Source of the DNA: Candidatus Sulfotelmatobacter sp.
Lineage (GTDB): Bacteria > Acidobacteriota > Terriglobia > Terriglobales > Acidobacteriaceae
NCBI GenBank assembly: GCA_030045935.1
Contig: JASIEN010000281.1
Span: 1 to 5,037, forward strand
Direction: 5' to 3'
DNA: 5,037 bases
The notes beneath the pieces are model-generated. The model did no database searches, was not told where the DNA came from, and saw only the letters and a list, made by a program, of their open reading frames with translations. The position numbers and the translations under genes are program-made. Of this stretch, positions 1-5,037 are shown in pieces (position 1 is the stretch's first letter; every line of letters starts with the position of its first letter).

Positions 1-731
1 ACGAAGTATATGGCGAGGGTAAGCCTTTAGTTCTGCTGCATGGAGCTTTTTACACCATAGAGATGAACTGGGGGCAACTAATTCCTGAATTATCAAAGAC
101 AAGAAAAATAATTGCCATTGAATTTCAGGGGCATGGACACTCACCGTATTCAGATAGAAAATTAGACATCGTTACTTTGGCAAGAGATGTGGAAGGAGTA
201 ATGAGTTACTTGAAAATTGACAGTGCTGACGTAGCAGGATATAGCATGGGTGGCTCTGTAGCTTACCAATTCGCTGTACTAAGCCCTAAACGGTTAAGTA
301 GATTAGTAATCATTTCCTCTACTTACAAAACTGAAGGTTGGCTGCCCATAGTGAACACAGCCTTCAAAGGTTTTAAACCTGAATTGTTTGATAACACACC
401 AATAAAAGCAGCATACGATGCAGTAGCACCTGATAAAACTAAATGGCCACAATTTGTAGCGCAGATGATTGATTTCGCCAAGGTACCATTTAACTGCGGA
501 GACTCCAATATTGCGAAAATTACTGCACCTGTATTAATCATTTCTGGCGACAATGACGGCCTGAATAAAATTGAATTGATGAAAACATATCAACTACTTG
601 GCGGTGGTGTTGCTGCTGATTTACAACCGATGCCAAAATCGCATGTAGCAATTGTTCCTTCGCAAAGCCATGTAAGCCTGATGATGCAAACTAAAACAAT
701 TTTAGGCTACCTTGACGATTTTTTGAAGTAA
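1..731 (+). CDS. alpha/beta-fold hydrolase, 5' end outside window
   Basis: The reading frame is open from the left edge (first full codon at base 3), so the ATG at 63 is an internal Met and not the start. About 242 residues are visible, and perhaps 20-40 N-terminal residues are missing. Seen directly: strand beta-3 followed by the oxyanion-hole HG (LVLLHGAF, visible residues 9-16), the second-strand motif FQGHGHS, and the nucleophile elbow GYSMGG with Ser at about residue 81. The acid is probably the second Asp of SGDNDG (about 185) and the base is His of PSQSHV (about 223). A short cap lies between about residues 108 and 160. The catalytic triad is therefore complete and the fold ends normally at TAA. 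No signal peptide can be judged. The family includes esterases, epoxide or haloalkane hydrolases and C-C hydrolases; the substrate cannot be read from the sequence. The gene is AT-rich, with many AAA/ATT/TTA codons, unlike everything to its right, which suggests horizontal transfer or a contig join. It converges on the gene at 1060-2136. Confidence 0.9.
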   Translation, partial: EVYGEGKPLVLLHGAFYTIEMNWGQLIPELSKTRKIIAIEFQGHGHSPYSDRKLDIVTLARDVEGVMSYLKIDSADVAGYSMGGSVAYQFAVLSPKRLSRLVIISSTYKTEGWLPIVNTAFKGFKPELFDNTPIKAAYDAVAPDKTKWPQFVAQMIDFAKVPFNCGDSNIAKITAPVLIISGDNDGLNKIELMKTYQLLGGGVAADLQPMPKSHVAIVPSQSHVSLMMQTKTILGYLDDFLK

Positions 732-882
732 ACATTGGGGTGGTGTCAGTTTGGCAGGCTAAGCGCGCTCTCGTTACCTGGCCGAACCGTCGCCTTGCCG
801 GATAAGGGACCCTTGGCTCAACAGCCGCTTTGACGGCGCCCGCCGTGTTCTCTATGCTGTTGAAACTACGTTTTTAACCGAA

Positions 883-904
883 TTCGAATCCCGCTCTCTC
901 CGCC
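883..904 (+). pseudogene. 3' fragment of a tRNA-Ser gene, possible att site
   Basis: Read as tRNA, the bases are TTCGAAT (T-loop, 883-889), CCCGC (3' side of the T-stem, 890-894), TCTCTCC (3' side of the acceptor stem, 895-901), the discriminator G (902) and CC (903-904). The TCTCTCC acceptor strand followed by G is typical of bacterial serine tRNAs. The matching 5' parts are absent: the bases just upstream (ACCGAA) do not pair with CCCGC, and no GGAGAGA-type acceptor 5' strand occurs in the preceding 150 bases, so this is not a functional tRNA. A break inside the T-arm is where many tyrosine-recombinase integrases cross over, so this could be the distal attachment repeat of an integrated element. 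A chance match is possible because the piece is short. Confidence 0.5.
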
Positions 905-967
905 GTACAGTTTAGCAGAGAATTCTTGGCTCTACTTCCGGCCAGATATACGTATAATGCCCGTTTT

Positions 968-1014
968 TCGCGATTTCTGACCGCCAAACCGGTCTGCAGA
1001 GAAGTTTATCGCGA
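968..1014. repeat. imperfect inverted repeat between convergent genes
   Basis: The outer arms TCGCGA (968-973 and 1009-1014) and inner arms GACCG/CGGTC (979-983 and 990-994) are nested, with a partly pairing TTTCT/AGAAG between them. It lies 46 bases past the stop of the metallo-hydrolase gene and could form a bulged hairpin in its 3' untranslated RNA. No T-run follows on the - strand, so it is not a standard intrinsic terminator. It might stabilise an RNA 3' end or be incidental. Confidence 0.25.
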
Positions 1015-1059
1015 TCTTAACCACGATACATACTTGTTCGAGATCTAATGTCTTCACAC

Positions 1060-2136
1060 TCACACCATGCCATGAGACCGGGCATGGGCGCGTCGCGCCA
1101 AATGTGGCTCGCGCGCGAGAGCAACCAGCTTGTCGCCGGTGAGTTCCTCATAGACTTTCGCGACTTGCGAAGGGAACCCGTCGTCGGCGCTACCCGAATC
1201 GCTGACAAAGCGAGCGATCTGGGCATTCGACTTCAGAGCCGCCCGGATTGATTCGATCTTCGCTTTGGCCTGTTCGGGTTTCGCCTGCTCAGCAGGAATC
1301 TTGGTCATGACCGCGCCCACCTGCTCGCGGAGCAACTTAAAGAATGCCTGCTGGTCATCCAAAACCGTCGCCACCGAGCGCGGACCATGACCAGTGCACA
1401 CGACTCTGGCGTCGAACTTTCGGGCAGCCTCCAGTGTCTCCACCCACTTACCAACATCGCCGTCGCCCACGTAGTTGTAGGGGCCGTTCACGCACATGTC
1501 GCCGGTAAAGAGGATTCGCTCTTTCGGCAGCCAGGCCACGGCATCGCCATGCGTATGCGCCACACCCAGGTACATCAGTTCGACACGATGCTTGCCGTCG
1601 TCAAAAATCAAGTCCTTCGAAAAGAGAACGGAAGGCGGCTTCAGCTTTGTGGTTTTCAAATCGACTCGCTCCTTCATCGCCGCTTCCCACCTGCCCGGCT
1701 GGTTTCCATAATAGCCAGTCTCGTATCGCTTCATCTCTTCGATCACGCCCGTATGCGCAACTGGCACTCCGCCGTTCTCCACATAGATTTGGTTTCCATA
1801 AGCATGATCGCCATGATGATGCGTATCAAAGGCAAATCTTATCGGCTTGCTGGTCATGGTGCGAATCTTGCTGATGATCAGCTCGGCCCCTGCAGGAAAA
1901 TTGGCATCGATCACCAACACGTAATCTTCAAACATGATCCAGCCGTTGTTGCAGACCGCATCTGCAGTATCGGAGACTTGCCCCTCGTGAAAACAAACAT
2001 CAGCGGCCACGAGATCCTCCTTAGCCGCTTCGGCCATGCCTGCAGGCATGGGCTGCGCCAAAAGCTTTGCCTCCGCCGCCAAGCTTAGAAAAGCGCCCGC
2101 ACCTGTTAGGAATTCACGCCTGTTCGTACCGCACAT
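1060..2136 (-). CDS. Tat-exported metallo-beta-lactamase-fold metallo-hydrolase
   Basis: The product has 358 residues. The N-terminus carries a twin-arginine signal (NRREFLTGAG, residues 5-14, then a hydrophobic/Ala-rich stretch to about 28), so the folded, metal-loaded protein is probably sent across the inner membrane by Tat. The MBL domain spans about residues 45-260. Its ligands are visible: THHHGDH (HxHxDH, His106, His108, Asp110, His111), AHTHGD (His194 as likely third ligand, with His196 adjacent), FTGD (bridging Asp213) and TGHGP (His250). This is a full two-metal site. A helical C-terminal part follows (about 261-340) with a repeated EQAKPEQAKAK segment and an Arg/His-rich tail of about 17 residues. 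The set of motifs fits the large family of periplasmic MBL hydrolases related to SoxH and quinoprotein-relay hydrolases. The substrate is unknown and beta-lactamase activity should not be assumed. The ATG at 2136 is supported by the AGGAGGAGG site just upstream and by the Tat motif, which later Met codons (30, 34) would remove. It lies 146 bases after the sensor kinase gene on the same strand. Confidence 0.88.
   Translation of the reverse strand: MCGTNRREFLTGAGAFLSLAAEAKLLAQPMPAGMAEAAKEDLVAADVCFHEGQVSDTADAVCNNGWIMFEDYVLVIDANFPAGAELIISKIRTMTSKPIRFAFDTHHHGDHAYGNQIYVENGGVPVAHTGVIEEMKRYETGYYGNQPGRWEAAMKERVDLKTTKLKPPSVLFSKDLIFDDGKHRVELMYLGVAHTHGDAVAWLPKERILFTGDMCVNGPYNYVGDGDVGKWVETLEAARKFDARVVCTGHGPRSVATVLDDQQAFFKLLREQVGAVMTKIPAEQAKPEQAKAKIESIRAALKSNAQIARFVSDSGSADDGFPSQVAKVYEELTGDKLVALAREPHLARRAHARSHGMV
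2034..2051. repeat. 18-base perfect palindrome inside the hydrolase gene
   Basis: CCATGCCTGCAGGCATGG reads the same on both strands with no mismatch and no spacer. It covers codons about 29-35 of the metallo-hydrolase (P-M-P-A-G-M-A), at the end of the Tat signal peptide. It could bind a dimeric protein or fold the early mRNA. It may also be an accident of the Met/Pro/Ala/Gly codons. Confidence 0.7.
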
Positions 2137-2140
2137 ACCG

Positions 2141-2149
2141 CCTCCTCCT
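2141..2149 (-). promoter_or_regulatory. strong ribosome binding site of the metallo-hydrolase
   Basis: The - strand reads AGGAGGAGG, then CGGT, then the ATG at 2136. The first AGGAGG lies 7 bases from the start codon, an ideal Shine-Dalgarno spacing. It fixes the start and suggests efficient translation. Confidence 0.85.
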
Positions 2150-2201
2150 GTTGTCCATCCTGAGGGTCCTTGTTCTGGAAATGTCGGCTGATTGGAAAAC
2201 G

Positions 2202-2213
2202 CCCGCGCGCGGG
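2202..2213. repeat. GC palindrome at the predicted transcription start, possible operator
   Basis: CCCGCGCGCGGG is a perfect 12-base palindrome directly adjoining the downstream side of the TATAAT box (2214-2219, read on the - strand), so it would cover about +1. The position suits a repressor site or a hairpin at the RNA 5' end. Perfect 12-base palindromes are expected about once by chance in a window this size, so only the position makes it notable. Confidence 0.35.
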
Positions 2214-2241
2214 ATTATACACTGCGCTCTCAACATCAAAA
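2214..2241 (-). promoter_or_regulatory. sigma-70-type promoter for the metallo-hydrolase
   Basis: On the - strand a perfect TATAAT (2214-2219) lies 16 bases downstream of TTTTGA (2236-2241), a poor match to TTGACA. It sits in the gap between the kinase stop and the hydrolase start and predicts a leader of roughly 70 bases. I found no convincing -24/-12 sigma-54 element here, so direct activation by the neighbouring NtrC-type regulator is not supported at this site. Confidence 0.5.
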
Positions 2242-2282
2242 CGACAAGCCCGGGGAAGGTGTCATCGCATCTTAAATTTAGT

Positions 2283-3704
2283 TCACGTTGCCCGAGGCAA
2301 GGTGATCTTCACTTCGCAGCCACGTCTCCCTTGGCGGTTTGACACTTCGACGGTCCCGCCATGGGCCTCGACGATCTGGCGCGAAAGCACAAGTCCAATG
2401 CCGCTTCCCTGGGGCTTGGTTGTGTAGAAGGGTACGAAGGCGTTGCCCGGATTCATCAGCCCGGGACCGTTGTCTTCGATGGTCAGAACCACATCCTTCT
2501 CAGTTGATTTCCACGTCATTGCGACATGAGCGTCCGATTCAACGATTGCAGTGTCTGGCGGCGCCTTCGAGGTTTCTTCCGCCGCGGGCTTTGCCATCAC
2601 TGCCTCCGCCGCATTGCGCAGCAAATTAATGAGCATCTGCTCAAGTTGACCGTGATCGGCCAGCAAGGTGACGTCGGGACCGGGGATTACTTTGACCCAA
2701 ACACGGGTTTCGAGAGCGGCGACATGGGTTACAAGGGCGGAGATGGAACATGGCTGCAACTCTGGAGCGGGCATCTGCGCCAACTGACGGTAGGCTTGCA
2801 GGAAGCGATTCAGCGAGGCGGCGCGAGCCTCGATAATGGCGAGCCCGTGTGCGAAGTCGTGGCGCTGTTCATCATCCAGATTCGTTTCCGACAGTTGCGT
2901 ATTCAAACTGCCCGCAATCGACTTGATGGGCGCTAAGGAGTTGTTCAACTCGTGGCCAATCACTCGAATCAAGCGCTGCCAAGCGGAACGCTCCTCATCG
3001 CGCAGAGCACGGCTCACGTCCGAAAGGACAACCAGCGTGTGCGGAATCCCCTGCTGACGAAATGAACTTCGTCTTACGACCCAGCGCGCGCCGCTGGCGA
3101 ATGGAAGCGACAACAAGGTTTCGTTTTCACACGAAAGTGAACTCTGCAATGCCAGTTCTGATGCTGCTTTCCCGAGCAGTTGGCCCGAACTCTGTTGCAG
3201 GAGTTTTTCCCCAGCGGAGTTGACGAGTCTGAGCCTGCTGCCTGGATCAAAGGCGAATATGGGGATGTCTACTTCCTCAACGACGCGCTGCAGTAAAGCG
3301 GTTGCTTCAATGGCCCCGGTACGGTGCAGAGAGAGGAGATCGGCGAGCGCGTTTACCTCCAGAGACAGTTCGCCCAGGGCATCGTTGGGAACGGCTAATC
3401 GGGCGCGAAAGGAGTAATCTTCATCACGCATGGAACCAACAACATTAGCCAGGGTTTGCAGCGGTCGAACGATGTGATCGTGCAGGGCTGCTCCGATCAA
3501 AGCGCACAGAAACACCTCGAGTCCGATCAATCCCAGTTTGGATTCGAAAGTCCAGGGTTCTTGCCAAACCAGAACACCACTGACAAGCAAGCCGGGGACC
3601 ACAAGCAACGCGACCAAACGAAGCACTCGGCGCTCAAACGGGGCTCGCTGTGGTTTTCGGGGAATACGATGGGAAGTTTCGCGCGCGCCTGAGCTAGAGC
3701 CCAT
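2283..3704 (-). CDS. membrane sensor histidine kinase (HAMP-PAS-HisKA-HATPase, NtrY-like)
   Basis: The product has 473 residues. A basic cytoplasmic N-terminus (1-26) is followed by two membrane helices (about 27-47 and 57-75) with only about 10 residues between them, so there is no real periplasmic sensor domain. Then come a HAMP linker (about 76-130), a PAS-like domain (about 138-230, starting VVEEVDIPIFAFD), the HisKA helix pair with phospho-acceptor His251 in GHELNNSLAPIKS, and the HATPase domain. In the ATPase domain the N-box NLLRNAAEA is at 360-368, the G1 box DNGPG at 411-415, FVPFYTTK at 423-430 and the G2 box GSGIGL at 433-438. All catalytic boxes are intact. About 42 residues separate N-box and G1 box, including a Pro/Ala/Glu-rich segment (about 371-392) that looks like an insertion. 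The input is probably sensed in the membrane or by the PAS domain in the cytoplasm. The ATG at 3704 lies inside the end of the upstream regulator gene (11-base overlap), which indicates translational coupling. Only a weak GGA-type ribosome site precedes it. The signal is unknown. Confidence 0.92.
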   Translation of the reverse strand: MGSSSGARETSHRIPRKPQRAPFERRVLRLVALLVVPGLLVSGVLVWQEPWTFESKLGLIGLEVFLCALIGAALHDHIVRPLQTLANVVGSMRDEDYSFRARLAVPNDALGELSLEVNALADLLSLHRTGAIEATALLQRVVEEVDIPIFAFDPGSRLRLVNSAGEKLLQQSSGQLLGKAASELALQSSLSCENETLLSLPFASGARWVVRRSSFRQQGIPHTLVVLSDVSRALRDEERSAWQRLIRVIGHELNNSLAPIKSIAGSLNTQLSETNLDDEQRHDFAHGLAIIEARAASLNRFLQAYRQLAQMPAPELQPCSISALVTHVAALETRVWVKVIPGPDVTLLADHGQLEQMLINLLRNAAEAVMAKPAAEETSKAPPDTAIVESDAHVAMTWKSTEKDVVLTIEDNGPGLMNPGNAFVPFYTTKPQGSGIGLVLSRQIVEAHGGTVEVSNRQGRRGCEVKITLPRAT

Positions 3705-5037
3705 GCTTTTCCATCCGCCGGTAGAGCGCGCCGCGGCTCAGGCCCAGCGCCTCAGCGGCCTGGCTGACGTTGCCCTGAAAGCGTTGCAACGCTTTGCGGA
3801 TCAGAATACTCTCCACGGCTTCCAGACTCAATTCTTCAAGGTTGGGGGAAGCGGGGCGCTGCACGGCTAAACCGAGATCGGGAGGCTGAAGATGTTCCGC
3901 GCGGCACATCAGCACGGCCCGTTCCATGGTGTGCTCTAACTCGCGAACATTGCCGGGCCAGGAGTGCTGCATCAAGGTTTGAAGTGCAGTTGCATCAAGG
4001 GAGCGAACCGAGCGCCGGTAGCGCGCGGCATATTCTGTCAGAAAATGCATCGCCAGAGTGGGAATATCTTCCCTACGCTCGCGCAGCGGTGGCAGGTGAA
4101 TTTCGACTGTGTTTAGTCGGAATAATAGATCCTCACGGAATTGACCTGCCCCGCACGCTGCCTGAAGGTCGGCGTTGGTGGCCGAGATGACTCGTACATC
4201 CACTCGCTTACTGCGCGATGAACCAACCCGCTCCATCTCTCCTGACTCAATCACCCGCAGTAATTTTGCCTGTTGGCGCAGCGGTACATTGCCGATTTCA
4301 TCGAGAAAAATACTGCCTCCGTCGGCCAGTTCGAAACGGCCGATGCGGTCGGTGCGGGCGTCGGTGAAGGCGCCTTTTACATGGCCAAAAAGCTCGCTTT
4401 CAAAAACTCCCTCGGCGAGGGCGCCTGTATTGACCGGCATAAAGGGACGCGAGGCCCGCAGTGAGAGGGCGTGAAGCGTCCGAGCTACAACTTCTTTGCC
4501 CGTGCCATGTTCTCCTGTGATCAGCACGTTCGCGTCTGAAGGAGCAATACGAGTAATAGTTTCTAGTACCGGCAGCATGGAGGGAGCGGTAGCAATGAAC
4601 TCCGGCCTGTTTTCTGTACTCAGCAATCGGTTCTCGGCAGCCAGCCGCTCCGCATCCTGCAGCGCCCGATGCAGCTCTACCTGCGTACGCACAATGGAAA
4701 GCAGGCGTTCGTTCTCCCAAGGCTTTTGAATAAAGTCACGTGCCCCGCGGCGCATGGCTTCCACTGCCAGCTCTACGTTGCCCCATGCGGTCATCACAAT
4801 GACGGGCAGAGTCGCATCGAGCCCAACAATTTCGGACAGCAGGTCCAGTCCCTCCTGGCCGGAAGTAGTGTCGCGTGTGTAGTTGAGATCGATCAATACG
4901 GCGTCGTAGGAGTCGCTGGCCAAAGCCTCCCTCACCAAGACCGGAGACCGCACGGCATCGACCTTGTAGCCCTGCGGTTTCAGCAGCAGTTGAATCGCTT
5001 CAAGAATATGTTGCTGGTCGTCGGCTATCAGAATTCG
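3694..5037 (-). CDS. NtrC-family sigma-54-dependent response regulator, N-terminus outside window
   Basis: The frame is open to the right edge, with 447 residues visible. The GTG at 4953 is internal because receiver sequence precedes it (RILIADDQQHILEA). Probably fewer than about 10 residues are missing. Receiver: acidic pair Asp6-Asp7, phospho-acceptor Asp50 (VLIDLNYTRD), Thr83 (VMTAWG) and Lys105 (FIQKPW). A helical linker (about 117-145) follows. AAA+ domain: Walker A GEHGTGKE (175-182), L1 loop GAFTDA (222-227) in place of the usual GAFTGA, Walker B SIFLDEIGN (242-250), sensor I region ISATN, arginine fingers in FREDLLFRL, and sensor II region WPGNVREL (360-367). A Fis-type helix-turn-helix ends the protein (GNVSQAAEALGLSRGALYRRM). 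It is expected to bind enhancer sites as an oligomer and drive sigma-54 promoters when phosphorylated by the kinase encoded immediately downstream. The receiver loop after Asp50 is about 5 residues longer than in NtrC. Target genes cannot be told from the window. Confidence 0.93.
   Translation of the reverse strand, partial: RILIADDQQHILEAIQLLLKPQGYKVDAVRSPVLVREALASDSYDAVLIDLNYTRDTTSGQEGLDLLSEIVGLDATLPVIVMTAWGNVELAVEAMRRGARDFIQKPWENERLLSIVRTQVELHRALQDAERLAAENRLLSTENRPEFIATAPSMLPVLETITRIAPSDANVLITGEHGTGKEVVARTLHALSLRASRPFMPVNTGALAEGVFESELFGHVKGAFTDARTDRIGRFELADGGSIFLDEIGNVPLRQQAKLLRVIESGEMERVGSSRSKRVDVRVISATNADLQAACGAGQFREDLLFRLNTVEIHLPPLRERREDIPTLAMHFLTEYAARYRRSVRSLDATALQTLMQHSWPGNVRELEHTMERAVLMCRAEHLQPPDLGLAVQRPASPNLEELSLEAVESILIRKALQRFQGNVSQAAEALGLSRGALYRRMEKHGL

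Larger units (their letters stand above)
732..1059. other. non-coding stretch between convergent genes, spanning the composition change
   Basis: No convincing gene lies here on either strand. Within about 15 bases after the hydrolase stop codon the sequence turns GC-rich. It contains a 22-base tRNA-Ser-like 3' end at 883-904 and an imperfect inverted repeat at 968-1014. An isolated TATAAT at 953-958 lacks a suitably spaced -35 element. Two GAATTC hexamers (880-885 and 920-925) lie near the tRNA fragment. I see no hairpin with a following T-tract that would make a standard intrinsic terminator for either converging gene. Confidence 0.7.

Noticed and set aside
61..65. ATG at 63 as the start of the alpha/beta hydrolase
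   Set aside because: The upstream in-frame residues include the conserved LLHG oxyanion-hole motif. Starting at 63 would remove it.
752..766. TGGCAG...GC as a sigma-54 -24/-12 element
   Set aside because: The GG and GC dinucleotides have the right spacing, but the TTGC half is not present and no gene starts downstream.
824..837. Small hairpin GCCG-CTTTGA-CGGC after the hydrolase gene
   Set aside because: A four-pair stem without a following T-run is too weak to call a terminator.
800..905. A complete tRNA-Ser gene ending at 904
   Set aside because: The 5' acceptor strand, D-arm, anticodon arm and 5' side of the T-stem are missing. Only the 3' end matches.
926..958. Possible + strand promoter, TTGGCT with TATAAT
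   Set aside because: The spacing is 21 bases, too long, and no + strand gene follows. Transcription would only run antisense to the metallo-hydrolase.
1387..2088. Open frame of 233 codons on the + strand opposite the metallo-hydrolase
   Set aside because: It is antisense to a gene with a complete set of family motifs. Its translation is rich in His, Arg and Ser and matches no domain I recognise. Long antisense frames are common in GC-rich DNA.
1060..2136. Antibiotic-resistance beta-lactamase
   Set aside because: The MBL fold motifs are shared by many hydrolases. Size, C-terminal extension and context do not point to a class B beta-lactamase.
2114..2158. 14-codon upstream reading frame starting at 2158 (- strand) and overlapping the metallo-hydrolase start
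   Set aside because: It has no good ribosome site of its own, overlaps the strong site of the main gene, and shows no leader-peptide codon pattern.
4951..4953. GTG as the start codon of the NtrC-type regulator
   Set aside because: The frame continues upstream to the window edge and encodes the first strand and acidic pair of the receiver, so the real start lies outside the window.

Overview
The window is a bacterial fragment in two compositional parts. Bases 1 to about 740 are AT-rich (two hand-counted 60-base samples, starting at 61 and 541, are both 35% G+C). They carry the 3' part of an alpha/beta hydrolase gene on the + strand, with codon choice and protein style that recall Bacteroidota. 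From about 745 to the right end the DNA is clearly richer in G+C (samples starting at 781, 1261 and 4381 give 67%, 62% and 55%) and the genes lie on the - strand. The Tat-exported metallo-hydrolase and the NtrC-type regulator/kinase pair would fit a soil Acidobacteriota or a proteobacterium. This is an impression from sequence style, not a database result.

Layout, left to right: a 5'-truncated alpha/beta hydrolase (+, ends 731); a 328-base non-coding stretch (732-1059) that holds a 22-base piece matching the 3' end of a serine tRNA (883-904); a Tat-exported metallo-beta-lactamase-fold hydrolase (-, 1060-2136) with its own promoter and strong ribosome binding site; a membrane sensor histidine kinase (-, 2283-3704); and an NtrC-family sigma-54-dependent response regulator (-, 3694 to the right edge, N-terminus cut off by the window). 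Regulator and kinase overlap by 11 bases, with the regulator first, and so form a translationally coupled two-component operon. The metallo-hydrolase follows 146 bases later on the same strand, behind a plausible sigma-70-type promoter. It could be co-transcribed by read-through but need not be part of the system.

The most interesting point is the left boundary. The change in composition, the foreign-looking hydrolase and the tRNA-Ser 3' fragment are arranged as expected at the distal end of an integrated element: island on the left, tRNA 3'-end repeat, native chromosome on the right. An assembly chimera could explain the composition change as well. Secondary points are an extended receiver loop and a GAFTDA variant in the regulator, an extra segment in the kinase ATP-binding domain, an 18-base perfect palindrome in the hydrolase signal-peptide region, and a GC palindrome at its predicted transcription start. 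I did not find a clearly new multi-gene system, CRISPR array, complete tRNA, rRNA or insertion sequence.
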